64,000 nucleotides of DNA. Source: DAOUJI01 sp965219565 (lineage in GTDB: Bacteria > Chloroflexota > Dehalococcoidia > Lucifugimonadales > JAGWBF01). The stretch spans positions 1,054,001 to 1,118,000 of the forward strand of contig OZ244780.1 of the NCBI GenBank assembly GCA_965219565.1, read 5' to 3'. Under the pieces are notes generated by a model. The model worked only from the letters and a program-made list of their open reading frames with translations. It was not told where the DNA came from and did not search any database. The first letter of the stretch is position 1, and every line of letters starts with the position of its first letter. Both the position numbers and the translations under genes were made by a program. Shown piece by piece: positions 9,335 to 18,262 of this stretch.

Positions 9335-9391
9335 GGTGGGCCTAAGGGGACTGTACGCAGTACTGTGTTTGAACTAGTCGTTGTACTCTAA
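9230..9391 (+). pseudogene. C-terminal remnant of an unrecognised protein (GGPKGTV family)
   Basis: An open stretch reading ...VYFTLTSLDMSTIRQ then GGPKGTVRSTVFELVVVL and a TAA at 9389-9391. A related 57-bp stretch occurs at 18572-18628 and reads GGPKGTVDSTVFKLVVNL. The two differ mostly at third codon positions, so they look like remnants of homologous coding sequences. I do not recognise the family, and no start codon or full gene is present. Confidence 0.35.
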
Positions 9392-9617
9392 GAGCCAGAG
9401 CATAACGAGACGTGTCTGGTTAGACAAAATATCCTGGTAGACAACCGAGCAGGAGGGCGTCACGAACAGCGATGCCCTCAACTTGCCTTCGGATAGATTG
9501 GCACGGGTCCAGCAAGCGGCACGTCCTCGCTTCCAATCCGTCCCTGCCCTTGTCGGCGTAACATAGGGGGTGATACAACTATCGAGGACGGGTCGGAATG
9601 TGCCGGGAAGGACTCCT

Positions 9618-11243
9618 GTGAGTAGGCTCTTGCGTCATTTCGCAGCGCTGGCGACTGGGGTTATAGTGTCTTTTGCCGCGGCTTGCTCCGGTACTGGTGA
9701 GCCGACCGGACCGGGCGAGAGCGCACCGACGGATTCACCCACACAGACCCCGACGGTTGCGCCGACCCTAACCGAAACGCCGGAGCCTACGGCAGCGCTC
9801 ACCCCGAGCCAGCCGGATCTGACTCCGGCGCCTACGCCAGCGCTCACCCCGAGCGAGTCGGGGCTGACGCCGACTCCCGCGACGGACTACGACTCCAACG
9901 AGAACATGTATCGGCTCTTCTCGGGCCGGGACCACAGCCCAGAGGAAACACACGAGGCCATCACACTGGCCGTTGCGAACAACGACAAGTCGATGGTCCC
10001 GCTCTTGATCGAGATGCTCCGCTTCTTCGGGGACTGGGAGCTGGTGACGGAGACCAACACGGCCCTCTCGGTGATGACTGGCTGGGAGTTCGAGGACGAC
10101 TCGGGGACGTGGAACGAGTGGATGGAGTGGCTGGGCAAGAACGCCGATGAGTACCGTCCCCCCGACGGGTACGTGCGGTGGAAGAGCGAGCTCATGAGCC
10201 TGATCGATCCCAGGTTCGGCGAGTTCCTGGCTCCGGCGGCGGAGGGCTCACGGATAAACGTTGCCGAGATCGCGTGGGGAGGCGTCCGGCCCGACGGGAT
10301 CCCTGACCTTCAGAACGCCCCGATCCTTCCGGCGGGCGAGCAGAACTACCTGCAGCCGAGCGACCGGGTCTTCGGAGTGTCAATCAACGGAGAGCACAGG
10401 GCGTACCCGCTTCGCATCGTGAACGCCCACGAGATGGCCAACGACGTGTTGGGGGGTGAACCCATAGCTCTGGCCTATTGAACCCTCTGTGGAACCGGAA
10501 TCGTGTATTCTGCCAAAATCAACGGAGAGCCAACCACCTTCGGCACGTCGGGGATGCTATACCGCAGCAACAAGGTGATGTACGACCGTCTGACCAACTC
10601 GCTCTGGAACCATCTCACAGGCGAGCCCGTCATTGGGCCGTTGTGGGACTCGGGTATAAAGCTCGACTTCTTCCCGGTCCTCCTCACGACGTGGGAGGAG
10701 TGGTTGGAGCTTCATCCCGACACGACAGTGCTGGACCAGGAGACGGGCCTGTATCCCGCCGAATTCTACGCGCCAGAGGAGGACCCGCAGGCGATATACT
10801 ACTCCTACTTCAACTCACCTGAGACGATGTTCCCGGTCCCTTACCGCGACGATAGGCTCGAAACAAAGGACGTTGTGCTGGGGGTCCAGCTGAACGACAG
10901 CTACAAGGCCTACTCCTCCGCAGGGCTGCTGAAGAGCCGGATCGTTAACGACGTGTTGGGAGGCGAGGAGATATTGGTGCTGGGGTCGGGCGCAAACCAG
11001 GGCGCGAGGGTCTACTACCGCACCGGCAGGTCGTTTAAGCTGGTGCCGAACGAAGGCGGCGAGTACTTCGGCATACCGTCGGTGATAGTGGATACCGACA
11101 GGGGTATATGGCAGGTGACCGAGGAGTTTCTGGTCAACACGGCAGACGAGTCGGAGAAGTTCGCGCGGATACCCACGCACATGTCGTTTTGGTTCGGATG
11201 GTTCCAGTTCCACCCGGACACGGAATTGTACACGGGACCCTGA
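9618..11243 (+). CDS. DUF3179 lipoprotein with in-frame TGA; candidate selenoprotein
   Basis: Read through one TGA (10479-10481), this is a continuous ~541-residue protein. The GTG at 9618, preceded by GGGAAGGA, gives a lipoprotein signal peptide with lipobox F-A-A-A-C (Cys 23), then a Thr/Pro-rich linker. A full-length DUF3179 domain follows: 'GVSINGEHRAYPLRIVNAHE', 'GGEPIALAY', the TGA, 'TLCGTGIVYSAKINGE', 'LYRSNKVMYDRLTNSLW' and 'TTWEEWLELHPDTTVLD'. In the family as I know it this site reads Y-C-x-L-C-G, so the TGA falls exactly on the first Cys of CxxC, giving U-x-x-C if it is decoded as selenocysteine. The same gene ends at TGA, so TGA is a stop elsewhere. The alternative is a simple nonsense mutation or a sequencing error. 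No sel genes lie in the window. Confidence 0.75.
10490..10515 (+). promoter_or_regulatory. SECIS-like hairpin directly after the in-frame TGA
   Basis: Upper stem C-G-G-A-A-U (10496-10501) pairs with A-U-U-C-U-G (10507-10512, one G-U pair) around a five-base loop, CGUGU. A lower stem UGG/CCA (10490-10492 with 10513-10515) is separated by a three-base 5' bulge. The loop G is 22 nt past the TGA. A short stem with a G near the start of the loop at this distance fits bacterial SECIS geometry as I recall it. It was folded by eye. Confidence 0.45.
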
Positions 11244-11578
11244 CCAGAGATCGCCTCGAAGGGGCCGCGCGGTAGTCGCATGGTGCTCCGACGCCTCAAC
11301 GACCAACAATACGGGTGGACCGGGAGCTGCTAGCCCGCCTCCGCGCGACCAGGGAGGCTATCGTGGGCTTGGGCTGGTTGGTGCAACATAGTTGGCGGCA
11401 GCCAGAGTCGAGTTAGGGGACCTCTGAACAACTCAGTGTGGGCTGTACAGGATGGTACGTACGGAGATTGGTGCAGACGTAGAAGCCTCTCAGGCCGTTC
11501 TCACGCCCGATAAGGTGACTAGTCAACGCCGTCCCGACGGCTCCCCAAGCCCCGTTCACCGAAATGCGGCATGGTTTC
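11244..11578. other. Convergent intergenic region
   Basis: It lies between the DUF3179 gene and the small conserved gene. I see no gene, clear terminator or repeat. Confidence 0.5.
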
Positions 11579-11950
11579 TCACCCGTCCGCAACTTCGTCG
11601 ATGAAATCGAACCTCAAGGTGCCCATTCCCGGAACGTCGAACCCCATCTCTACTGTGTGCACTCCCGGTTCCAGAGGTCCGCTGTCGGTCCAGATGGTGA
11701 TCGTCTTGTTGACCTCTAAAGTGAAGGTGTTGTCGGGGGATACGTTGCTGAAGGGGGTGTCCTGGCCCTCGATAATGAAGTAGCTCCGCTCGGCCCGGAT
11801 CTCTTCGCCGTCGAGCTTCAACGGCCACACCTTTTGCGCATAGCCGGAGCCTAAGCTGTTCCTAAGCTCGAACTTGAAGCCGCCCGCGGTGTTCTTCAAG
11901 CTGCCCTTCACGTATAAGCGGCGAAGGAGAAATCCAGGTACGGATACCAT
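11579..11950 (-). CDS. Conserved hypothetical protein, 123 residues
   Basis: A beta-rich small protein starting 'MVSVPGFLLRRLYVKGSLKN', with regularly alternating hydrophobic and polar residues and 'LEPGVHTVEMGFDVPGMG' near the C terminus. It resembles small uncharacterised proteins that I associate with Chloroflexota genomes, but I cannot assign a named family with confidence. There is no signal peptide or membrane segment. It lies 39 bp after the aldolase gene on the same strand and may be co-transcribed with that operon. Function unknown. Confidence 0.7.
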   Translation of the reverse strand: MVSVPGFLLRRLYVKGSLKNTAGGFKFELRNSLGSGYAQKVWPLKLDGEEIRAERSYFIIEGQDTPFSNVSPDNTFTLEVNKTITIWTDSGPLEPGVHTVEMGFDVPGMGTLRFDFIDEVADG

Positions 11951-11989
11951 GTGCCAGTCCTCGACAGTTTAGAGTCGGTTACTATGAGT

Positions 11990-12649
11990 CTAGCGCATTC
12001 TCTCGCGGCGAGAAGCCCTTCGCATCTCGAATATGGTGGCCTCGGACTCCGCCACCTCATCGGGCAGGGCAGTGGCACGTCCCAAAATGGATGACATGAC
12101 GAATATCTTGGCGGTCCGCTCGGTAAATATAGACGCATCCAGCGCGTCTTCAGGGGTTGCCCCCACTCCGACGGCCCCGTGATTGCGAATGAGGGCGGCG
12201 TCGCGATTCCCTAGGGCCGCGCATACACGTTCGGCCAACTCCTCCGAGGCCGGGGGCGCGTACTCGGACACCCTGATCTCTCCCCCCAGGACCACCACCA
12301 TCTCATCCACAATGGGCGGTATCCCCAGGCCCGCCACGGCGACGGCGCTTGAATACACTGCGTGGGTGTGGACGATGCCCCCGACGTCCGGGCGTGCTTC
12401 GTAGATGGCGACGTGCAGTAGGGACTCGGATGACGGCATCAGGTCTCCCTCGACGGGATACAGGTCGCCGTCCACAACGACGATGTCGTCCGCGGACATA
12501 CCTTCGTAACTCCTGCCCATCGGCGTGATCGCGACTAGAGCGTCGGGCAGCCGTGCGCTCACGTTGCCGCTCGTCCCCGATACGAGCCCGAGTTCGGCCA
12601 TCTTCCTAGCGACCTCGGCGACCCGCCTCTTCGCTGCGTCCATGCTCAT
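11990..12649 (-). CDS. Class II aldolase/adducin-family protein
   Basis: A 219-residue zinc-type class II aldolase or epimerase, like L-fuculose-phosphate aldolase. Metal ligands are visible as H-x-H in 'IVHTHAVYSSAVAVAG' and a third His in 'ALIRNHGAVGVGATPEDAL'. The N-terminal 'LVSGTSGNVSARLPD' is the phosphate-binding region. It follows the FGGY kinase by only nine bases, so the two are probably translated from one mRNA. The likely role is cleavage of the phosphorylated sugar or sugar acid made by the kinase. Confidence 0.92.
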   Translation of the reverse strand: MSMDAAKRRVAEVARKMAELGLVSGTSGNVSARLPDALVAITPMGRSYEGMSADDIVVVDGDLYPVEGDLMPSSESLLHVAIYEARPDVGGIVHTHAVYSSAVAVAGLGIPPIVDEMVVVLGGEIRVSEYAPPASEELAERVCAALGNRDAALIRNHGAVGVGATPEDALDASIFTERTAKIFVMSSILGRATALPDEVAESEATIFEMRRASRRERMR

Positions 12650-12658
12650 AGCGTAGCC

Positions 12659-14173
12659 CTACATTCCGGCCGATTCCAAGTGTTCGGCCATTTCGATCCA
12701 GCGCCTGTAGTGGGCGTCGTACTCTGCCGATTCGACGGGTCCCGGCTGGATTGTCGTCGTTGTAGCACTTGCCGCCGCCTCGCCTGGAATCGAATCGAGA
12801 CCACGCAGCGCCGCCGCTGCTGTGACATACGCGCCCGTCGCCGTTACATTCGGGGCCGAGGCCACTTCCACCGGTCGTCCCAGCACGTTGGGCAGCATGT
12901 CCACCCATGAGGACGTGGCTATCATACCCCCTCCCAACGCTATTTTGGATACGGGGATGCCGCTCACGCATTCCAGCTGTTCGAGATTCGCCCGCACAGC
13001 AAACGCTATGGACTCAAGGGCCGCCCTTGCCAAGCGCCCGCGTCCGATGCCGCTGAAGGTCATGGGCACGGGGAAGATGAACCCGCCAGCCCGCAGACCG
13101 ACCCTTCCCATATCCATTCGGGAAGCTCCCAAGTAGGCCAGGACACCATCCGATCCAGCCGGCGCCTCATGCGCGGCTGCGTCCATGCTGTCAAATGGCC
13201 TGACCTCTCCCGCCCACATAGTATCGGCGAGCCAGCGGTAGGAGTTGCCCGCATCGCCGCATGTGCTCTCGATACTCCACAGGCCGTCTTCCACGTAACA
13301 GCCCGTCCAAGTCCGTCGTCCTTTGTCGAACGTAGGGACGTCAGTAAGCATGAGCAGCGGAATGCTCCATCCTGCGACGATGCCCACCTGTCCCGCGTGG
13401 CTGACTCCGAGTCCCAGAAGGCCGCATTGCGTATCGGCGGGCGATACGACGACAGGGACGCCCTCTGGAATGCCGGTGCGGTTTGCGGCTTCGCGCCGCA
13501 CTTTCCCGATCACGGCGCCCGCCCGCTCGATGGGAACGGAGCCGTCCGCCCGGACCCCCAGCTCATCAAACAGCGCCGTGCACCATCGTCCCTCGCGAAT
13601 GTCGAGCAGCCCGGTCTCGGCTGCCAACGTGGGCTCGCTTACAAGCTCTCCCGAGAGCTTCCACCGCAACCAGTCCGCCAGCGTGACCACACGGTCGATC
13701 CTGTCATAGATCTCCGGCCTATGATTCATGAACCAGCGCAGCTTTGCGGGCGCGAACAGGAAGGACGGCAGCCTTCCCGTCACCTCGTAGACGCGGTCCC
13801 TCATCACATCGTCGATGGCCGCTCCCTCGAAGACCGCCCTCAGGTCTACGTTCGGGCCTGCGTACAGGATGTGGTCCTCCTTGTCGAGGAACACGACTCC
13901 CTGACGCTGGCTTGTGACCGTGATGGCCGCAATCCGTTGGGCATCAACACTGGTGTCGCCGACGCATTCTGCCATGAGCCTCGCCGTCGAGTCCCAGACT
14001 CCCTCCGCGTCCAACTCCCGCGCATACGGCGAAGGTACGTCTGGGGCAACGTAGCTCCAAGCCGCTGAACGTTGAACGACTACCTCACCGTTCGAGTCGA
14101 ACACGAAGCAACGAATCCGGGTCGAACCGGCGTCCACAACGACTATGGCCCGGTCGCTCACTGTGCTTCCCAA
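12659..14173 (-). CDS. FGGY-family carbohydrate kinase
   Basis: A 504-residue two-domain sugar kinase. The N-terminal phosphate-1 motif is 'VVVDAGSTRIRCFVFDSNG'. The catalytic-side region includes 'ISPADTQCGLLGLGVS' (reading VVSPADTQCGLLGLG). The C-terminal adenosine motif is 'KIALGGGMIATSSWVDML'. The start is ambiguous between ATG 14173, which overlaps the dehydrogenase gene by 16 bp, and the GTG four codons later. It phosphorylates a sugar, sugar alcohol or sugar acid; the neighbouring aldolase and dehydrogenase suggest a complete short route, with substrate unknown. Confidence 0.93.
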   Translation of the reverse strand: MGSTVSDRAIVVVDAGSTRIRCFVFDSNGEVVVQRSAAWSYVAPDVPSPYARELDAEGVWDSTARLMAECVGDTSVDAQRIAAITVTSQRQGVVFLDKEDHILYAGPNVDLRAVFEGAAIDDVMRDRVYEVTGRLPSFLFAPAKLRWFMNHRPEIYDRIDRVVTLADWLRWKLSGELVSEPTLAAETGLLDIREGRWCTALFDELGVRADGSVPIERAGAVIGKVRREAANRTGIPEGVPVVVSPADTQCGLLGLGVSHAGQVGIVAGWSIPLLMLTDVPTFDKGRRTWTGCYVEDGLWSIESTCGDAGNSYRWLADTMWAGEVRPFDSMDAAAHEAPAGSDGVLAYLGASRMDMGRVGLRAGGFIFPVPMTFSGIGRGRLARAALESIAFAVRANLEQLECVSGIPVSKIALGGGMIATSSWVDMLPNVLGRPVEVASAPNVTATGAYVTAAAALRGLDSIPGEAAASATTTTIQPGPVESAEYDAHYRRWIEMAEHLESAGM

Positions 14174-15171
14174 ACGGCGGGGTTGACCAGATTCAACGGC
14201 CTCTTGCGATCCAGGAAGCGCACAATATCGGCGGCCATCATCCTGGAATAACGCTCGATAGTCTCATCCGTCGCTCCGCCCACGTGGGGTGTTAGAATCA
14301 CGTTGTCGAGTGGCAGCAACGGGTGATCGGGAGTGATGGGATGGGACTCGAAGACATCGAGTGCGGCCCCCGCGATCTTCCTGTTTTCGAGCACGGCCAC
14401 AAGGCCGTCCCTGTCCACTATCCTCGCGTCGGAGAGGTTCACCAGGAACGCTGTCGGCTTCATCAGTGCGAGCCTACGGGAGTCTATCAGACCCTCGGTC
14501 TGGACCGTCAGCGGCGCGTGAATAGACACAAAGTCCGAGCCTGCCAGCACCTCGTCCAGGTCATTCAGCGAGACGCCCGACGGAGGGCTGTCCACATAGG
14601 GGTCGTACGCGATGCACGTCATGCCGATTGCTCCCGCCATCTCCACCAATCGTCGTCCGATAGCGCCGAGCCCCACGATGCCCAGCGTCTTCCCCGCCAG
14701 TTCCACTCCCCGCATCTCCACGTACGGCGCCAGGGGGTTGAGCCATCGACCTGCCTTAACGTAGTTGTGGCCCTCCGGTATGCGCCGCGCAAGGGCCAGC
14801 ATCAGCCCAAGCGAGTGTTCCGCTACGGCTTGGGCGTTCCGCCCTGGAGTGTTGACGACGGCGACGCCGTTGGCAGTGGCGGCCTCGAGATCGACGTGGT
14901 TTGTGGAGGCTCTGCAAATCCCAACGAACTTCAGATTCGGCGCCGCCTCAAACACCTCTTGGAATACGAAGTCCAACTCTATCACCAGGACCAAGGCCCT
15001 TAGATCGTTCAGCCTCGCCGCCAGTTCGTCAGGGTCGTGCAGACGCCTCGATTCCATCCAGCTTTCGCATTCGACGTGGAGCTTGCCCTTGAGGCGTTGC
15101 AGCTCCCGCTCCGCAAACGGCGCGAGAAACAACCCTCGGGGCTGTCCGTCCGATTCAAGCGCCCGCATCAC
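14158..15171 (-). CDS. D-2-hydroxyacid dehydrogenase (phosphoglycerate dehydrogenase-like)
   Basis: A 337-residue NAD-dependent enzyme. The Rossmann motif G-L-G-A-I-G is in 'LGIVGLGAIGRRLVEMAG'. The catalytic set is modified: the usual 'NxARGxLVD' is 'VNLSDARIVDRDGL', so the Arg is displaced, while the Glu in 'ALDVFESHPITPDHPL' and the His in 'LTPHVGGATDETI' are kept. The start may be GTG 15171 or ATG 15168. It is the first gene of the operon with the kinase and aldolase and could oxidise or reduce a sugar acid. Confidence 0.92.
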   Translation of the reverse strand: MMRALESDGQPRGLFLAPFAERELQRLKGKLHVECESWMESRRLHDPDELAARLNDLRALVLVIELDFVFQEVFEAAPNLKFVGICRASTNHVDLEAATANGVAVVNTPGRNAQAVAEHSLGLMLALARRIPEGHNYVKAGRWLNPLAPYVEMRGVELAGKTLGIVGLGAIGRRLVEMAGAIGMTCIAYDPYVDSPPSGVSLNDLDEVLAGSDFVSIHAPLTVQTEGLIDSRRLALMKPTAFLVNLSDARIVDRDGLVAVLENRKIAGAALDVFESHPITPDHPLLPLDNVILTPHVGGATDETIERYSRMMAADIVRFLDRKRPLNLVNPAVWEAQ

Positions 15172-15619
15172 GATTGCTGTGCGTCGCCATGTAGGCTTGG
15201 GGCGAATCTCCTCGTCATCGGTGGGTGCAGATGGTCCATCGAGTCCTCTGTTGCATATCTGTAGTGTAACTCAAAGCGAGATGGAGCAAATATCGTCAGC
15301 ATACAGTCTTAGTATCGATAAAGCCCGCCGCCGCCGCAAAGGTATTGTCCTTCACGTTCACAACTGTGGCGGTTGATGAGCTTCACCATTCGCCGTCATA
15401 TTCGCTAGTCGACTGGTCGCCAGGTTGGGGGTTGCTTCCCTGTCGGGCAACAATATCGCGATGGTCGCCAGCACCGAGCCGCGACCCTGACCAGGTATAG
15501 GACTGCACTGTCCGATTTCTCGGGTCCACCCCACTCCCGGCCTACGAAGTGCGTTCTTGGGTCGACGCCGCACGAGACGCAACCGAGATAGGCGCAGAGT
15601 TTTCTGGAGTTCGTTAAAC
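15172..15619. other. Intergenic region with no recognised gene
   Basis: No convincing coding sequence, hairpin or repeat was found upstream of the dehydrogenase operon. Confidence 0.4.
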
Positions 15620-15754
15620 CTATTGCTGCGCACTCAGCAGAAGGGATTTGGAACACCTTTCAATGTATCCTTCGATCTGGTTCTCTCCCATACCCATTTC
15701 CCTCAACAAGAATGATACTCCGGCTATGTAGAGGACATTCGTCATCACTTGCAT
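15620..15754 (-). pseudogene. C-terminal gene fragment abutting the IS3 copy (possibly ApeA-like HEPN)
   Basis: A 44-codon open frame runs from the IS edge to TAG at 15620. It contains 'VLYIAGVSFLLREMGMGENQ', a helical stretch reminiscent of HEPN-type C-terminal domains. There is no upstream start on this side of the IS. It may be the tail of the gene whose head lies at 17086-17240, with the middle lost when the IS inserted. The family assignment is weak. Confidence 0.35.
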
Positions 15755-15768
15755 TTAGGTGGACCCGG

Positions 15769-16716
15769 TCAGTTGGACAGGATCGCGGTGGAATTAGGCG
15801 AGAGTCCCGCTGCTCCTGCCAATGATACCAGCGTCTGGGCTATTGGAGACTCCTTGGCCTGAACCGCCCCCTCTTCTCCAACATCGGTCACCTGGTGGAA
15901 CACCTCGGCCGGTGTCCGGTAGCCCAAGGCTTGATGAGGTCTCTGGTCGTTGTAGAACCGGAGGTAGGCGCCCAGTTCCCTCCTGGCTTCACTGGCGTTG
16001 GCGTAGGCTTTCAGGTACACCTCCTCGTACTTCACGGTACGCCACAACCGCTCCACAAAGATGTTGTCGGTGTACCGCCCCTTCCCATCCATGCTGATCT
16101 TCACCCCTTGTTCCTGCAGCACATGGGTGAACTCCAGGCTGGTGAATTGGCTGCCTTGGTCGGTGTTGAAGACCTCCGGCTGGCCCTGCTCCAGAGCCTC
16201 CTTCAAGGCGTCGACGCAGAAGTCGGCCTCCAGGGTGTTGGACAATCGCCAGGCCACCACGTACCGACTGTGCCAGTCCATGATGGCCACCAGGTAGAGG
16301 AATCCCCGGGCCATGGGCAAGTAGGTGATGTCGGCGGCCCACGCCTGATTGGGCCTGGCAACTCTGATCTTTTCCAACAGATAAGGATAGACCCGGTGCT
16401 CCGGCGCCGGCTGGCTGGTACGGGGACTCCGGTAGATGGCCCGCAGCCCCATGATGCGCATCAGCCGCTGCACCCGCTTCCGGCTCACGCACCTGCCCTC
16501 CCGCGCCAGCCAGACCTTCATGCGCCTCGACCCGTAGAAGGGTGTATCCAGGTACTGCCGGTCCATGGCCTGCATCAAGGCCAGGTCCTCGCCGGAGGCT
16601 TCCCTGGGTCGATAGTACAGGCTGGAACGGGCCACTCCCAGCAAGGCGCACTGCCGCGCTATCGACAACGATCGGAGCTCCCGGTCCACCATCCCCCGCC
16701 GCTGGGCCAGGCTCAT
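15769..16716 (-). CDS. IS3-family transposase, orfB (DDE integrase)
   Basis: A 315-residue rve-type transposase. 'QAWAADITYLPMARGFLYL' carries the first catalytic Asp, 'VFNTDQGSQFTSLEF' the second, and the Glu lies in 'NIFVERLWRTVKYEEVYLKA' (shortened NIFVERLWRTVKYEE). An HTH_21-like region, 'YRPREASGEDLALMQAMDRQ', precedes it. It overlaps orfA by four bases and is normally made as an OrfAB fusion by frameshifting. Confidence 0.93.
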   Translation of the reverse strand: MSLAQRRGMVDRELRSLSIARQCALLGVARSSLYYRPREASGEDLALMQAMDRQYLDTPFYGSRRMKVWLAREGRCVSRKRVQRLMRIMGLRAIYRSPRTSQPAPEHRVYPYLLEKIRVARPNQAWAADITYLPMARGFLYLVAIMDWHSRYVVAWRLSNTLEADFCVDALKEALEQGQPEVFNTDQGSQFTSLEFTHVLQEQGVKISMDGKGRYTDNIFVERLWRTVKYEEVYLKAYANASEARRELGAYLRFYNDQRPHQALGYRTPAEVFHQVTDVGEEGAVQAKESPIAQTLVSLAGAAGLSPNSTAILSN

Positions 16717-16997
16717 GGACCGGACCTCTCGAACAAGAAATCCCGCTCCACCTTCAGCTGTCCGATTTCCTGGTACAGCCGGGCGATCAGGGCGGCGTCG
16801 CTACTGGCCTTCTGATCTTGCCCGTTGCTGAACACACCGGCGGCTCCCGAGGTCAGGGCTTTTTTCCAAGCCTGAATCTGGCTGGGGTGGACCTGGTACC
16901 TCGCCGCCAGTTGGGCCACCGTTTCCTCCCCCTTCACCGCCTCCAGAGCCACCTTGGCCTTGAAAGCCGGGTTGTGCTTTCTCCGTTGTTTCGACAT
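16713..16997 (-). CDS. IS3-family transposase, orfA
   Basis: A 94-residue helix-turn-helix protein of the transposase_8 type: 'RKHNPAFKAKVALEAVKGEE', then 'TVAQLAARYQVHPSQIQAWK' and a C-terminal leucine-zipper-like 'LIARLYQEIGQLKVERDFLF'. It recognises the element's ends. Confidence 0.93.
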   Translation of the reverse strand: MSKQRRKHNPAFKAKVALEAVKGEETVAQLAARYQVHPSQIQAWKKALTSGAAGVFSNGQDQKASSDAALIARLYQEIGQLKVERDFLFERSGP

Positions 16998-17085
16998 TTC
17001 CCACTCCTTCCTGACAGCGACGGCTGCCTTCAGTTTAGGAGCAGGACTCTCGCTTAACTACCTGTCCAGTTTCCTGGGTCCACCT

Positions 17086-17240
17086 CAGTGAGCTCTCTTC
17101 TCTTGGTTCTATCAACGAACCGAAAGTCTCCAACTTCGACTCGTTTACTTCGTTGACGTAGAGGTTCCCCATAGTTTTCTCTGCTCATTGTCCCTGAGCC
17201 AGAATAGTCCGTGCTCGGTGATGGGTTCGTTGTTGTCCAC
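17086..17240 (-). pseudogene. N-terminal fragment of an ApeA-like gene, cut by IS3 copy A1
   Basis: From GTG 17240, preceded by AAGGGAAGAG, the frame reads VDNNEPITEHGLFWLRDNEQ-RKLWG. A one-base shift is then needed to continue NLYVNEVNESKLETFGSLIE-PREE up to the IS edge. The 'GLFWLxDN...KLxG' pattern resembles the N-terminal domain of ApeA, an anti-phage HEPN protein. The identification is by eye and tentative. It is both frameshifted and interrupted. Confidence 0.4.
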
Positions 17241-17367
17241 GACTCTTCCCTTTCCCGTCCCTGTGTTGTCAGGTCAGTGCCTTCCGTCACTGCCGCACTG
17301 TGTGTAGGCCGTCGCTATTGGGTAGCCAACGGCATGGGTTACAAGTCGCGGTGGTCGGCCCGACGGG

Positions 17368-17505
17368 TCAGCAACGATGATTGGAGGATTGCCAGAAGTG
17401 TTCACCTCGGCCCACAGCCTCCACAACCTCCTGCATCTCCGGCATCTGGAAGCCGACGCGAGGTTTGGTGAAGATGTCGGTGGGGTTGTCCCCGTCGTCG
17501 TCCAG
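17368..17505 (-). pseudogene. C-terminal fragment of an OmpR-type response regulator
   Basis: The minus strand reads LDDDGDNPTDIFTKPRVGFQ-MPE and continues to TGA at 17368. This matches the winged-helix C terminus of the hybrid kinase at 58122-60500 (GDDADNPKYIFTEPGVGYRM-PEG). Nothing upstream resembles the remainder of the gene, so only the tail survives, with about 20 divergent residues after it. Confidence 0.5.
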
Positions 17506-17654
17506 CCTGCTAGCTTTGGCTGGTTACGGGCGGTGTGCATCAATGCGCATGTAGCCAGTTATGGTGGGCCTATTTTGACGGTAGGCAGAACCATCTTCGA
17601 GATGAGGCTGGGACTGTGAGCCCAACAACATCCTAAGCCTGAACGCCTTGGGCT

Positions 17655-18037
17655 TCAATTGTCGTGGTATTGAGCAAAGTGGAGAAGCACCCCGGACGGG
17701 TCCCAGACGAAAGTGACAAGCGCGCCGTAAGACTGTTCTTTAGGTTCACGGAGTCGGGCGTACTCGTACACCCGCCGTTATCTATCACCTTGGACGCATG
17801 CTCATACCAGGTCCGAGCATCGTCTACGGTGATGTGCATCATGAAATTGTTCGCCGAGTCTTCATTGTAGTAGTTCTGGAGATAGAAACGGCAGTCAGCA
17901 AGCTCCAACTCGGCAAGACTATCGTCGTCAGCTCGCCAGTTGATGTTCCATCCCATTGCCTCATAGAACTCCAGGGACTGCCTGAAGTTCTTGGCAGGGA
18001 CGAACACCTTCATGTCGCTCGCATTCGGTATGTCCAT
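17655..18037 (-). pseudogene. VOC-family (glyoxalase-like) protein, frameshifted
   Basis: From ATG 18037 (GAGGAG upstream) the frame gives a normal VOC start, MDIPNASDMKVFVPAKNFRQ then 'SLEFYEAMGWNINW' and 'CRFYLQNYYNEDSANNFMMH'. Near 17763-17777 the frame must shift by one base to continue the family's C terminus, YEYARLREPKEQSYGALVTF then WDPSGVLLHFAQYHDN and TGA at 17655. The unshifted frame runs on with unrelated residues. Either a real indel or a sequencing error explains this. VOC proteins are metal-dependent lyases, dioxygenases or resistance proteins. Confidence 0.75.
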
Positions 18038-18262
18038 CGGAATCTCCTCATGGAGCAGACTAGGTTCGGGTATACCTCTACCGAGTCTAGGATCTTTCCG
18101 CACAAGTTGCAAACTTATCTCCTCACATGAACATTGAGTCAGACCTAGATTTTATCTATACTCCCTAAAGGTGGGTTATCGGGAGAACTGTCTAGGGGTG
18201 GTTTCAGAGGAGAACGAGGTAGACACGAATGAGCACACCCCACGAAAACCCCTATCGCCCAT

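Larger units (their letters stand above)
15757..17085 (-). mobile_element. IS3-family insertion sequence, copy A1
   Basis: A 1,329-bp element with imperfect terminal inverted repeats: AGGTGGACCCGGTCAGTTGG at the left edge and, inverted, AGGTGGACCCAGGAAACTGG at the right. It carries orfA and orfB overlapping by ATGA. The copy at 42068-43396 appears almost identical, so transposition is recent. I see no convincing direct repeat of the target. Confidence 0.93.

Noticed and set aside
10479..10481. A non-standard genetic code reading TGA as Trp or Gly
   Set aside because: TGA terminates many intact genes here, including the DUF3179 gene itself at 11241-11243 and the amidohydrolase at 5574.
15895..16815. 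Long plus-strand frame, 306 codons, antisense to the IS3 orfB
   Set aside because: It is a high-GC shadow frame rich in Gly, Pro and Leu, with no start signal. The same frame reappears antisense in the other IS3 copy.
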